From an uncultured Prevotella sp. (GTDB lineage: Bacteria > Bacteroidota > Bacteroidia > Bacteroidales > Bacteroidaceae), in contig CALUGQ010000001.1 of assembly GCA_944320235.1 (NCBI GenBank), forward strand, positions 62,001 to 126,000: a stretch of 64,000 nt of DNA, in the 5' to 3' direction. Below the pieces are notes generated by a model that had not been told where the DNA came from, made no database searches, and worked only from the letters and a program-made list of their open reading frames with translations. This document shows, one piece after another, positions 45,375 through 55,376 of the stretch (within the stretch, counting starts at the first letter, position 1; the number at the start of each line of letters is the position of its first letter). Position numbers and translations under genes: made by a program.

Positions 45375-45401
45375 GCGCCGCAGCCGGCCACGGCACTACG
45401 C

Positions 45402-45989
45402 TCAGCGAAGCACGAGCGATAGATAAACGGCGTGCATGTTGGCAAAGCCCGGGGTGCGCGCATCTACGGTGCGGTAGCCCAGCTGGAAGCACGGCACCCG
45501 GCGGTGGCGGGCGTTGTAGAACATGAAGCCCACGTCGTAGAGATTGTACTCCATGTCGGGATGCCCAAGGCTGTGGGCATAGCGCAGGCGCAGCTCCACG
45601 GAAAAGTCCTTTGCCCACATGGTGCGCCCGCCCTTGTTCTGCCAAAGCCTATACCCAAGACTGCCTGCCAGGCCGTTCGACGTTGCGTAATACTTCTGGT
45701 CGCCGGGATGGCACAGGCCAAGGAAATGCACATAGGAAACGCCCATGGTGAGCCGCTCCACGGGGTCGAAGAAGCCCCCGGCGAAGAAGAACCACGGCGT
45801 GACGTCGTGCTGCGGGTAAGTGAACGAAGCCTCGGCCTCGGCCCTGAACTTGCCGAGCCAGCCATACTTCTGCTCGTAATGGGCCATCAGAGAGTCGCGG
45901 TCGGCCACCGGCGTGGGGTCTGCCAAGCCCTCAGAACGGGCGTGGCAGACCGAAAGTAAAGAAAAAAGTATAAAAAAAAGTTTCCTCAT
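45402..45989 (-). CDS. Secreted small beta-barrel-like protein of unknown function
   Basis: A 195-residue protein with signal peptide MRKLFFILFSLLSVCHARSEG. The mature part is rich in aromatic residues and alternating polar/apolar strands (TPWFFFAGGFFDPVERLTMGVSY in outline), and ends in LSLVLR, an outer-membrane-type C-terminal strand. This suggests a small outer-membrane barrel with about 8 strands. I do not recognise the family. No operon partner; an AT-rich stretch upstream marks the edge of the 46-48 kb island. Confidence 0.7.
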   Translation of the reverse strand: MRKLFFILFSLLSVCHARSEGLADPTPVADRDSLMAHYEQKYGWLGKFRAEAEASFTYPQHDVTPWFFFAGGFFDPVERLTMGVSYVHFLGLCHPGDQKYYATSNGLAGSLGYRLWQNKGGRTMWAKDFSVELRLRYAHSLGHPDMEYNLYDVGFMFYNARHRRVPCFQLGYRTVDARTPGFANMHAVYLSLVLR

Positions 45990-46085
45990 ATTTTAATATT
46001 TAAGATTTGAATCCAAATGTCCTGCCTTTCACTATGCTCCTTTACACTATCTGACACAAGCGAATAATGTATTACCTCTTTTTGT

Positions 46086-46433
46086 CTACTCATCACCACA
46101 TACACCCCAAAAGGCCTCCTTACCACAGTAAATCTCTATGGTTTGCTTGTCGGGGGCTGGCACATACACAGCATTTGGCTGGTGGGTGATATCCATCACG
46201 CCATCGTGAAGCACTTGCCCCACCTTATCTTTAACCACAACACGGGCATTATTATACGTCGTGTCCGCCCGTATTATGAACACGTCACAGTCCAAATCGA
46301 CTATTGGGGCTTTATCATGAGGCCCTTTAACAGGATTATCAAACTTTCCATTTTGAAGCACCAACACCCCGGCCCTTATCTGAAATGCAACAAATAAAAG
46401 CATCGCCAAAACATACAGATTCTTCTGGTTCAT
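46086..46433 (-). CDS. Small secreted DUF3244-like protein
   Basis: A 115-residue protein with signal peptide MNQKNLYVLAMLLFVAFQIRAG. The mature part is beta-rich (DCDVFIIRADTTYNNARVVVKDKVGQ) and ends CGKEAFWGVCGDE. It resembles DUF3244 proteins, which sit after TPR/HTH lipoprotein-type regulators in Bacteroides and Prevotella. The role is unknown, perhaps as target or ligand of that regulator. ATG 46433 is chosen; the upstream frame crosses the promoter. Codon use is AT-richer than the neighbouring regions. Confidence 0.65.
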   Translation of the reverse strand: MNQKNLYVLAMLLFVAFQIRAGVLVLQNGKFDNPVKGPHDKAPIVDLDCDVFIIRADTTYNNARVVVKDKVGQVLHDGVMDITHQPNAVYVPAPDKQTIEIYCGKEAFWGVCGDE

Positions 46434-46471
46434 AGTCACAAATTTTAAATCGTTAAAATAATCCAACGATG

Positions 46472-46479
46472 CAAAAGTA
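46472..46479 (-). promoter_or_regulatory. -7 promoter box for the DUF3244-like gene
   Basis: The minus strand reads TACTTTTG, 38 bp before ATG 46433. Confidence 0.55.
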
Positions 46480-46511
46480 TGAAAAAAAACCAAAGAAAGC
46501 ACTAAAAAACA

Positions 46512-46553
46512 ATTGAATTAAAATTGAATTCGTTCATTCAATCCTAATTCAAT
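46512..46553. promoter_or_regulatory. AT-rich inverted repeat upstream of the DUF3244-like promoter
   Basis: ATTGAATTAAAATTGAAT and its near-complement, 16 of 18 positions matching, around a 6-nt loop (TCGTTC). Each arm itself contains two ATTGAAT units. It lies 32 bp upstream of the -7 box and 39 bp past the TPR regulator stop. It could be the binding site of that regulator, or a weak terminator. Confidence 0.5.
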
Positions 46554-46592
46554 CGCTGTACCACACTACCCAACATCATGTGTTTCAGTATA

Positions 46593-48329
46593 TTACAATG
46601 AAAGGATAAAACTTTCCAAGTTCTTTTTGTCGTTGTCTCCACCCAGAAACCTTTCCTGCAATTTCCTTTTTGCCTTTGATACTGCACCGTCTGTACGTCC
46701 CAGCAATACCGCCATTTCCTTGCCCGTAAATCCTCCGAGACGCATTAAAAGGCAAAGTCTGTAATCTTGCTCACTTATATCACTTATGCTATATAGGCCA
46801 TTCTTGAAGTTTGGCATAAGCTCCTTGACAAAAGAATCTACCTCCTCCCAATCGGCGTATGTCATTATGCGATTTTCCCTTGCCATCTTATGTACATTGG
46901 CATACACCTTGGAATTCACAATCTGCTTTCTTATCGCATCGCTCATTTCACGCTTTTTGTTTGCCATTGACACGAGCAGTTCCAGTTGCTTCTTCTGTTG
47001 GATCAACTGCGACAACTGCTCCTCGCTTTGTTCTTTTGCTTCTTTAAGCAGCACTTCAAGCATCGAAATCTTCTCCTCTTTCTCCTTTATGCTGGCATCA
47101 CTCACCTCCTGCATATCATGTTGTAGAGAAGCCCAGCGCAACTCGCGCTCTTCCGCCCGGCGGTGCGAAACCCTTACATGCCTAAGATAAAGCCACATTA
47201 TCATAATGACGGCAAGGCCAAGTGCCCAAATTATTCCAAACGACCGCGCTTTTTCAGCCTTAAGCTCTGCGTTCTCAACCCTATAGATATTGTAATTGTA
47301 ACTCGTGTTCATTCTGGCAACAACATCTCTTGCAGTCACTTTGTCCAAAGAGTCAGTGTACTCTGACAGCAATGACACATATTTTGATACATTCTCAATA
47401 TCGCCGTAGTGCGAATAATACAGCAAAAGCATCCGACAGGCATTCTGCTTCGACAATATGGACCCCTCACCCAACATAGCCGAACAATACGAATAACCCT
47501 CATCATAACGTCCAGTATTCATGCAAACAACCGCCATCATGCCATAAATAGGAATCTTATCAACCGCATCCACATACGGCAAATATGGCGCGAGACAACT
47601 GTCAGCCTTGCGGTAATCCTTAACAGAGATGTAATAAGAGGCCAGTGAAGCCACGAAGCCATTCGCGAAAGTGCTGTCTCCCAGCGCGTTTGCGCATCGT
47701 ATAGCCCGGTCAAAATAACAAAGTGCGCTGTCGCGCTCCCCCTTGTCGCGATACACGAACGCCAGTTTCTCATGGCAGAAAGCCATCATGGCCGTATCCT
47801 TGCGCAGGCTTTCAAGGCGAAGCGACTCCCGGAAATAGGGTATCGCGTGGTCATATACACCTTGGTCAAGCAACAGGAAGCCGATACGGAAGTTGAGTAT
47901 GCTGCGCAGTTCGAGGTCAGTGGTGTCTTGCATGGCATCCATGCCATGCTGAAGCAGGTCGATGGCCATGGGCGCATTCCCCATGTCGCGCACCACGCAG
48001 CCAGCATAATAATAGGCTTGCGGGAGCAAACGGCTGTCGCCCCCGCTGCGGTAGTGCGCCAGGATGTCAAAAGCCTCCGCACTGTCGGCTGCGGTGAACA
48101 CGTCGTAAGCCTTGCCGCGCACTTTCAGCCGCAGCAGCCTGTAATACCAACGTGCGTCGTCGTCAAAGGCATCAAGCCCATGCCCCACGCGCCCGAGCAC
48201 CGCCTTGGCGCTGTCGGGGCGCACCCCGCTGAGGCTGTCGGCAGCCAGAAGCTCCGCCGGGTAGTCGGGCCGTCCGCAGGACAACAGGGCCAAGGCCGAC
48301 ACAAAAAGAATGACCAAAAGGTGTCTCAT
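46593..48329 (-). CDS. Membrane-spanning TPR regulator with C-terminal HTH
   Basis: A 578-residue protein. The N-terminus is a lipoprotein-type signal (LALLSCGRP). Residues of about 30-330 form TPR helices (YYYAGCVVRDMGN, GVYDHAIPYFRESLRL, RDSALCYFDRAI). One membrane segment follows (about 364-382, IIWALGLAVIMIMWLYL), then a long coiled coil (about 390-470) and a C-terminal helix-turn-helix (YRLCLLMRLGGFTGKEMAVLLGRTDGAVSKAKRKL). This is a one-protein sensor-regulator, with extracytoplasmic TPRs and a cytoplasmic DNA-binding end. ATG 48329 is chosen. Its neighbour is the DUF3244-like gene. Confidence 0.85.
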   Translation of the reverse strand: MRHLLVILFVSALALLSCGRPDYPAELLAADSLSGVRPDSAKAVLGRVGHGLDAFDDDARWYYRLLRLKVRGKAYDVFTAADSAEAFDILAHYRSGGDSRLLPQAYYYAGCVVRDMGNAPMAIDLLQHGMDAMQDTTDLELRSILNFRIGFLLLDQGVYDHAIPYFRESLRLESLRKDTAMMAFCHEKLAFVYRDKGERDSALCYFDRAIRCANALGDSTFANGFVASLASYYISVKDYRKADSCLAPYLPYVDAVDKIPIYGMMAVVCMNTGRYDEGYSYCSAMLGEGSILSKQNACRMLLLYYSHYGDIENVSKYVSLLSEYTDSLDKVTARDVVARMNTSYNYNIYRVENAELKAEKARSFGIIWALGLAVIMIMWLYLRHVRVSHRRAEERELRWASLQHDMQEVSDASIKEKEEKISMLEVLLKEAKEQSEEQLSQLIQQKKQLELLVSMANKKREMSDAIRKQIVNSKVYANVHKMARENRIMTYADWEEVDSFVKELMPNFKNGLYSISDISEQDYRLCLLMRLGGFTGKEMAVLLGRTDGAVSKAKRKLQERFLGGDNDKKNLESFILSL

Positions 48330-48411
48330 CTGCAGCACAATGTTATGAACTCCTCACCAAAATGCCCACACCTATGCACCGACAAAGGCTGAGATGGGCA
48401 TGACGCGGATG

Positions 48412-48419
48412 CAAAGATA
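48412..48419 (-). promoter_or_regulatory. -7 promoter box for the TPR regulator gene
   Basis: The minus strand reads TATCTTTG, 82 bp before ATG 48329. Confidence 0.5.
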
Positions 48420-48503
48420 CGAAAAAATACGGCAAAGGCGACACGGCAGCCGGCAAAAAGTACGCCGACGCATTGGCACTGCGGCGCGCATGGCAACATA
48501 CAG

Positions 48504-49100
48504 TCAGCTACCAAGCGCGGCGCGGAGCCGCCGCACGTAACCTCCGAATCCGGCACTGCCGGCGCGCCCCCAAACGTCGCCGAGCATGGCCGCGCCGCCA
48601 AAGCCCCACCCGCGCAGGCGCGGTATGTTGCCAAGCGACACGCCGCCCAAGGCCACCACGCGGCTGTCAATGACCCCGTCGGCGGCGGCCCGTTCCAAAT
48701 CTTCTTCCGAATAGGCCGCCCTGTAGCCCTGCTTGGAAATGCTGTCGAACACGGGGCTGAGCGTGACATAGCTCAAACCAGTCTTGCGCCGGGCCACCTC
48801 GGCCAGCGAGTGGCACGAGGCCGACACCGTGCCGGGGCGGAAATCAGCCGGCGGCGCAGGGTTGCGGCTGTTCAGGTGCACGCCCATCAGGCCGTAGTCG
48901 CGGCAGAGGCGGAAATGGTCGTGTACCACGATGCGCCCGCGCCACAACTCCGGCACTTCTTCCACGAGCCTCGCGCATTCATCCGCCGATGCGCCGGGCT
49001 TGCGCAAGTGGAGCACGTCAAGCCCCAGTTCAAAAAGCCGCCGTATGTAGGAAGCCTCATCGGGAATGAACGACGGGGAGGTGAAGACAATGAATTTCAT
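48504..49100 (-). CDS. Second thiamine-phosphate synthase/TenI-like protein
   Basis: A 198-residue TIM-barrel protein similar to ThiE. Residues LDVLHLRKPGAS, GRIVVHDHFRLCRDYGLMGVHLN, SYVTLSPVFDSISKQGY and VALGGVS mark the family. It lacks some ThiE thiazole-phosphate residues seen in the gene at 51036 and is closer to TenI-type or ThiE2 proteins, which may isomerise thiazole intermediates. It is the last gene of the thiamine cluster, separated from thiC by an AT-rich repeat. ATG 49100 is chosen (MKFIVFTS). Confidence 0.8.
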   Translation of the reverse strand: MKFIVFTSPSFIPDEASYIRRLFELGLDVLHLRKPGASADECARLVEEVPELWRGRIVVHDHFRLCRDYGLMGVHLNSRNPAPPADFRPGTVSASCHSLAEVARRKTGLSYVTLSPVFDSISKQGYRAAYSEEDLERAAADGVIDSRVVALGGVSLGNIPRLRGWGFGGAAMLGDVWGRAGSAGFGGYVRRLRAALGS

Positions 49101-49104
49101 GAAT

Positions 49105-49265
49105 TTTGAGTTTTGAATTTCAAGTTTTGAATTGTCGCGCATAGCGCGATTGTGAATTAAGCATTTACTAATTGAGCGGCTGCTCCATCCTTCCCACTCA
49201 ACTTAGAAATTCATAACTCATAATCGCGCGTAGCGCGACAATTCAAAACTCAAAACTCCTAATTC
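49105..49265. repeat. AT-rich inverted-repeat element A (MITE-like)
   Basis: The left arm has TTTTGAATTGTCGCGC then GCGCGATTGTGAATTA, and the right arm the same words inverted (TAATCGCGCG, GCGCGACAATTCAAAA). Each arm carries a small GCGCG palindrome core. A similar element lies at 52470. It separates thiC from the thiE-like gene and contains no gene. Confidence 0.7.
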
Positions 49266-49271
49266 CTAAAT

Positions 49272-51035
<1,764 letters not shown>

Positions 51036-51650
51036 TCATCCACCCACCATCCGGCGCATCTCGGCCACGGGGTCGGGTGCGCCGAGCACTGCGCCGGAGA
51101 CGGCGATGCCGCGCACACCGGTGCGCATGATGTCGGGAATGTCCTCAAAGCGGATGCCGCCGATGGCCACTACGGGGAGCAGGATGCCTGCCGCACGCAT
51201 ACGGTTGACAAGGGTGAAGTAGCCGTCGAGGCCGAGGACGGGCGCAAGGTTCTGCTTCGTCGTGGTGAAACGGAACGGCCCGCAGCCTATGTAGTCGGCC
51301 CCTTCGCGGTGCAATCGCTCTATGTCCTCAAACGTGTTTGCCGTGCCTCCGATGATGAAGTTCTCGCCGAGCACGTGCCGCGCCTCGCCGACGGGCATAT
51401 CGTTCTTGCCGAGGTGTACGCCGTCGGCCTTCAGTTCCTTGGCCAAGCCGACGCGGTCGTCGATTACGAACACGGCCTCGTGCTGCTTGCAGAGCGGCTG
51501 GATGGCAGCCGCAGCGGCCCTCACCTCGTCGTCGGTCGCGCCCTTCATGCGCAGCTGAATCCACTTGCAGCCGCCCTCCAAGGCCATGCGTGCGCCATCG
51601 ACGTAGCCGAAACGCTCGTTACGGTGGGTTATAAACTGTACTGGTATCAT
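51036..51650 (-). CDS. thiE: Thiamine-phosphate synthase
   Basis: A 204-residue TIM barrel that joins HMP-PP and thiazole phosphate. Motifs are WIQLRMKG, VFVIDDRVGLAKELKADGVHLGKNDM, DYIGCGPFRFTTTK and VVAIGGIRFEDI. It starts inside the thiD stop (4-bp overlap ATGA). It is more canonical than the homologue at 48504. Confidence 0.95.
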   Translation of the reverse strand: MIPVQFITHRNERFGYVDGARMALEGGCKWIQLRMKGATDDEVRAAAAAIQPLCKQHEAVFVIDDRVGLAKELKADGVHLGKNDMPVGEARHVLGENFIIGGTANTFEDIERLHREGADYIGCGPFRFTTTKQNLAPVLGLDGYFTLVNRMRAAGILLPVVAIGGIRFEDIPDIMRTGVRGIAVSGAVLGAPDPVAEMRRMVGG

Positions 51651-52465
51651 ACTTTCAGCATTTTTTCGGGATTGAAAAAGTGGTTCACCGGGCCATGCCC
51701 CTGCCCTATTTCAACGCCGCTCCCCGCCTTAAGGGCCTCGGTTACGTAAGCCTTGGCTTGCCTTATGGCCTCGGCGAGCGGAAGTCCGCGGGCAATGAAG
51801 CAGGCTATGGCAGACGACAGCGTGCAGCCCGTGCCGTGGGTGTTTGTCGTGTCTACGGCCTCGGTGGCGTATGTCTGGGCCAGCCGTCCGTCGGCGGCGT
51901 AGAGGCGGTCCACCTTGTCCTGCCCGCCGAAGTGGCCGCCCTTGATGAGCACGGGGCAGCGGCTGTCGCGTGCCATGACCAGCCCGGCGGCGTGGCACGA
52001 CGCCTCGTCGCTGACGGTCAGCCCCGAAAGCACTTCGGCCTCCGGCACGTTTGGCGTGAGCAGGGTGGCCAGCGGCACAAGGTAGCGGCGGAAAGCGTCG
52101 ATGGCATCGCGCGGCATGAGCACATGGCCGCTAGTGGACACCATTACGGGGTCTACCACCACGGCCTTAAGCTCATACGCCTTGAGAGCGCAGGCGATGG
52201 CGCACATAGTGGCGGCGTCGCCAGCCATGCCTACCTTAACGGCCACGGGGCGTATGTCGTCCATCACCGCCCGTATCTGGGCGGCCACGGTCTCGGGCCT
52301 CACAAGGTCAACGCCGGAGACCCCGACGGTGTTCTGCACGGTGACGGCAGTGACCACCGAGGCGGCGTAACAGCCCAAGGCCGACATCGTTTTCATGTCG
52401 GCCTGTATGCCGGCCCCGCCGCTGCAGTCGCTGCCGGCTATGGTAAGGACGGGAAGGTAGCGCAT
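51647..52465 (-). CDS. thiD: Hydroxymethylpyrimidine/phosphomethylpyrimidine kinase
   Basis: A 272-residue ribokinase-fold enzyme, making HMP-PP. Motifs are TIAGSDCSGGAGIQADMKT, VKVGMAGD, VVVDPVMVSTSGH, LLTPNVPEAEVL, and the catalytic TTNTHGTGCTLSSAIA. It overlaps thiE by 4 bp. The preceding gap to thiH carries an AT-rich element. Confidence 0.96.
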   Translation of the reverse strand: MRYLPVLTIAGSDCSGGAGIQADMKTMSALGCYAASVVTAVTVQNTVGVSGVDLVRPETVAAQIRAVMDDIRPVAVKVGMAGDAATMCAIACALKAYELKAVVVDPVMVSTSGHVLMPRDAIDAFRRYLVPLATLLTPNVPEAEVLSGLTVSDEASCHAAGLVMARDSRCPVLIKGGHFGGQDKVDRLYAADGRLAQTYATEAVDTTNTHGTGCTLSSAIACFIARGLPLAEAIRQAKAYVTEALKAGSGVEIGQGHGPVNHFFNPEKMLKV

Positions 52466-52469
52466 ATTC

Positions 52470-52645
52470 TGAATTTTGAGTTTGGAGTTTTGAATTTTGA
52501 ATTGTCGCTCACGCGATGAAGAATTATTTATTTTTGAATTGAGTGGAGAGTCGGATTGTCATGTCTAAGCAACCTATCGGCACCACGCCCAACTCTAAAA
52601 TTATTAATTCTTCATCGCGCTTTGCGCGACAATTCGTAATTCCAA
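52470..52645. repeat. AT-rich inverted-repeat element B (MITE-like)
   Basis: Left words TTTTGAATTGTCGC, CGCGATGAAGAATTA and right words TTAATTCTTCATCGCGC, GCGCGACAATTC are inverted copies of each other. It shares GAATTGTCGCGC and GCGCGAT with element A. It lies between thiH and thiD on the minus strand. Confidence 0.7.
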
Positions 52646-52649
52646 ATTC

Positions 52650-53780
52650 CTAATTCGCCATTGATATGCGGTCGAAGCTTGCGTCCCAGTTCTTCCACAC
52701 AGGCTCCATGCCGATGGCGCGCAGGTCGCGGTCCACCTCTACGGCGGTGCGCTCGTCGCTCACGTGGAACTGTTCCAGGGCGTTGGGGTAGCAGGCGTAG
52801 CCTCCCGGGTCGGTGTGGCTCTCGGCGCTCATGGTCGTCACGCCAAGCGTGGCCATGTGGTTGCGCACGTCGGGATTCTCGCGCGTGGAGTACGATATGT
52901 CCACGTCGTGGTCGAAGATGCGCATGGCGAAGGTCACCTGGGCAAGCTCGCGGTCGGTCATTTCGACATTGGGCTGGAAGCCACCGTTCTCCGCGCGGCG
53001 CATGCGGGGGAAGTTTACGCTGTACTGCGTGCGCCAGTAGGTCTTCTCGAGGTAGCGCAGGTGGTAGGCCATCATGGTCACCTCGGTGCGCCAGTCCTCC
53101 AGTCCGATGAGTGCGCCCATGCCAATCTTGTGTACGCCGGCCTGCCCCATGCGGTCGTATCCGTTGAGCCTCCACTCGTAGTTAGACTTCGGCCCGCGCG
53201 GGTGGTAGACCTTGTAGCGGGCCTCGTTGTACGTTTCCTGGAAGCAAATCACGCCGTTAAGCCCGTGGCGGCGCAGCTCGGCGTAGTCCTCCGAGCGCAG
53301 TGGCATCACCTCAATCTGCAGGTTGTTGAAGTAGGGCTTGGCCAGGTCGAGGGCGCGGGCGATGTATTTCACGCCCGCCACGGCCGGATTCTCGCCAGTG
53401 AGCACGAGCAGGTTGTCGAACGGGCCGAGCTTCTTTATGGCCTCATACTCGCGCACTATCTCCTCCTCGGTGAGCACCGTGCGCGGCATCTTGTTCTGCA
53501 CGTGGAAGCCGCAGTAGACGCACGAGTTGGAGCACGAGTTGGTGATGTAAATCGGTATGAACATATTGATGGTCTTGCCGAAACGCTCGCGCGTGTACAT
53601 ACGGCTCAGGCGGGCCATCTGTTCAAGGTATTTGTCGGCGGCGGGCGACACAAGCGCCATGAAGTCGTCTACCGACAGGTGGCTCTTCGAGAGGGCGCGG
53701 CGCACGTCGGCGTCGGTCTTCGACATGATTTTCTGGGTTGTCTCGTCCCAGCTTATCTTCTTTATTTCGTCGTAAAACAT
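52650..53780 (-). CDS. thiH: Tyrosine lyase ThiH (radical SAM)
   Basis: A 376-residue enzyme that cuts tyrosine to dehydroglycine for thiazole synthesis in anaerobes. The radical-SAM motif C-x3-C-x2-C is in TNSCSNSCVYCGFH; other signatures are LTGENPAVAG, QETYNEARYKVYHPRGPKSN, GMGALIGLEDWR, and FPRMRRAENGGFQP. ATG 53780 is preferred to an upstream GTG at 53795, which overlaps thiS. Use of ThiH fits an anaerobic life style. Confidence 0.95.
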   Translation of the reverse strand: MFYDEIKKISWDETTQKIMSKTDADVRRALSKSHLSVDDFMALVSPAADKYLEQMARLSRMYTRERFGKTINMFIPIYITNSCSNSCVYCGFHVQNKMPRTVLTEEEIVREYEAIKKLGPFDNLLVLTGENPAVAGVKYIARALDLAKPYFNNLQIEVMPLRSEDYAELRRHGLNGVICFQETYNEARYKVYHPRGPKSNYEWRLNGYDRMGQAGVHKIGMGALIGLEDWRTEVTMMAYHLRYLEKTYWRTQYSVNFPRMRRAENGGFQPNVEMTDRELAQVTFAMRIFDHDVDISYSTRENPDVRNHMATLGVTTMSAESHTDPGGYACYPNALEQFHVSDERTAVEVDRDLRAIGMEPVWKNWDASFDRISMAN

Positions 53781-53784
53781 AGTC

Positions 53785-53985
53785 TTATCCTCCACAAAAT
53801 GCTTTCAAAATCACGATGTCGTCGCCCTCGGCGAGTGTGCGCGTGGCCCACTCCGTGCGCGGCACCATGGCGTTGTTGACAGCCACGGCCACGCCCTTGT
53901 CGGGCAGGCTGTGGGCAGCTGCGAGGCCGGCCAGCGTAGTTCCTTCCGCCACGGTGGACGGTTCGTTGTTTATCTTGATGTTCAT
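53785..53985 (-). CDS. thiS: Sulfur carrier protein ThiS
   Basis: A 66-residue ubiquitin-like protein ending in Gly-Gly (AFCGG), the site of adenylation and thiocarboxylation. It starts MNIKINNEPSTVAEGTTLAGL and gives the sulfur for the thiazole ring to ThiG. The activating enzyme ThiF is not found in the window. It lies 4 bp before thiH and 235 bp after thiG. Confidence 0.93.
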   Translation of the reverse strand: MNIKINNEPSTVAEGTTLAGLAAAHSLPDKGVAVAVNNAMVPRTEWATRTLAEGDDIVILKAFCGG

Positions 53986-54078
53986 CAGACCTTGCTTTTT
54001 AGCTTGTTTCTATAAGATTTTTTAACTTTTGGGCCACAGCCTGCGCCCTATCGCGCAACCACCTGGCTCACAGCGCGT

Positions 54079-54165
54079 TACAAAACGGGGCGTTTTAGCT
54101 TCCAAAACGTGCCGTTTCAGAGCCTGAAACGGGTCGTTTCGCGATGCGAAACAGGCCGTTTTGTA
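54079..54165. repeat. GC-rich hairpin repeat, family member 6
   Basis: Outer stem TACAAAACGG (54079-54088) with CCGTTTTGTA (54156-54165). Inside lie AAACGTGCCGTTTCA/TGAAACGGGTCGTTT and GTTTCGCgaTGCGAAAC, so three nested or stacked hairpins. It lies between thiS and thiG in the same operon, where it may uncouple the two genes or stabilise the thiG 3' end. The rest of gap 53986-54220 shows nothing. Confidence 0.75.
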
Positions 54166-54220
54166 AACCGACATGGCATACGGCGCATTTCGTCATGGGC
54201 GAGGCCGCCACGCTTTAACG

Positions 54221-54994
54221 TCAGTTAAGGAATGCCGTCAGCGGCGAGCTGGCCTCCGCCGTCATGTCCATCGACTGGTTGCCAAGCCCGGCCTCGAAAG
54301 CCTCGCGGCCTGCCTCAACGGCCTTCTTGAACGCGCGCGCCATGGCCACGGGGGCGCCAGCCACGGAGATGGCCGTGTTCACGAGCACCGCGTCGGCCCC
54401 TATCTCCATTGCCTTTGCCGCGTCGCTCGGTGCGCCGATGCCTGCATCGACCACCACAGGCACCGAAGCCTCGTCAATGATGATGTTGAGGAAGTCCATC
54501 GTGCGCAGCCCCATGTTGGTGCCTATGGGCGCTGCCAGCGGCATCACGGTGGCCGCGCCGGCCTCGGCAAGCCGCTTGCAGAGCACGGGGTCGGCCTGGC
54601 AGTAGGGCAGCACCACAAATCCCTCCTTGACGAGCTGCTCCGTTGCCCTGAGCGTCTCTATCGGGTCGGGCAGCAGGTAGCGCGGGTCGGGGTGAATCTC
54701 CAGTTTGAGCCAGTTGGTGCCGAAAGCCTCGCGGGCCATCTTGGCGGCAAACACGGCCTCCTCTGCGTTGCGCGTGCCGGAGGTGTTGGGCAGCAGCTGT
54801 ATGCCGGGGCGTGCGATGTGGGCGAGCATGTCGTCGCCCTTGTCGGCCAGGTCGATGCGCTTCATGGCCATGGTCACCATCTGCGTGCCCGAGGCTTCGA
54901 TAGCCTGGGCCATCACTTCGTTGGAACTGAACTTGCCGGTTCCCAGGAACAGGCGCGAGGAGAACTCCTTGCCTGCAATCACTAACTTTTCCAT
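54221..54994 (-). CDS. thiG: Thiazole synthase
   Basis: A 257-residue TIM barrel that forms thiazole phosphate from deoxyxylulose phosphate, ThiS-thiocarboxylate and dehydroglycine. Visible motifs are [14 protein letters not shown], the Schiff-base Lys97 in [21 protein letters not shown] and [25 protein letters not shown] 54994 is chosen because the upstream frame overlaps the riboswitch. It is the first gene downstream of the TPP riboswitch. Confidence 0.96.
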   Translation of the reverse strand: MEKLVIAGKEFSSRLFLGTGKFSSNEVMAQAIEASGTQMVTMAMKRIDLADKGDDMLAHIARPGIQLLPNTSGTRNAEEAVFAAKMAREAFGTNWLKLEIHPDPRYLLPDPIETLRATEQLVKEGFVVLPYCQADPVLCKRLAEAGAATVMPLAAPIGTNMGLRTMDFLNIIIDEASVPVVVDAGIGAPSDAAKAMEIGADAVLVNTAISVAGAPVAMARAFKKAVEAGREAFEAGLGNQSMDMTAEASSPLTAFLN

Positions 54995-55087
54995 TTTCTC
55001 CTTATTTAATATATACGGCGCAAATAAGGGGTTGCCTGCGATATAGGCCGCGTGCCTTTCGGACTTGCAAAAAGCAACATTGGCATT

Positions 55088-55170
55088 GTCGGTTCCCTCC
55101 GTCGGCATTATCCGAATCAGGTCTTACGGGTATGATCTCAGCCCGGGCAACAGCCCGAGCACCCCTGCCG
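55088..55170 (-). promoter_or_regulatory. TPP riboswitch (THI element)
   Basis: The minus strand has GGGGTGC, GGGCTGAGA, then ACCCGTAAGACCTGAT and a GGATAATGCCGACGGAGGGAA end, the classic THI-box words in order. TPP binding would lower expression of thiG and the genes behind it. The exact 5' and 3' limits are approximate. About 93 nt separate it from the thiG ATG. A hairpin CCGGCCC-GGC-GGGCCGG stands directly 5' of the aptamer. Confidence 0.92.
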
Positions 55171-55211
55171 GCCCGCCGGGCCGGACTGTGCGCACTTTTG
55201 TTTTGCAGCTG

Positions 55212-55219
55212 CAAACTTA
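55212..55219 (-). promoter_or_regulatory. -7 promoter box for the thiamine operon
   Basis: The minus strand reads TAAGTTTG, about 41 bp 5' of the riboswitch, at a suitable distance to include the aptamer in the leader. Confidence 0.6.
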
Positions 55220-55346
55220 GCATTTTTTTCTGAGACGGCGGGCATTTGGCCGAAAAAAAGCATCGACAGCCACAAACTTTTGCGCATAATGCTTCGACTC
55301 GGCATAAACGTTGCGCACAAACCATTGCAGAAACAAATTATTTTTG

Positions 55347-55354
55347 TACATTTG
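55347..55354 (+). promoter_or_regulatory. -7 promoter box for the DUF4160-DUF2442 pair
   Basis: TACATTTG lies 22 bp before ATG 55377. Confidence 0.6.
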
Positions 55355-55376
55355 CAAAGAAACAACAAGAAGCGTT

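Noticed and set aside
51680-53879. Long frames antisense to thiD and thiH
   Set aside because: Same reason: conserved enzymes lie on the other strand, and the antisense products have no domain features.
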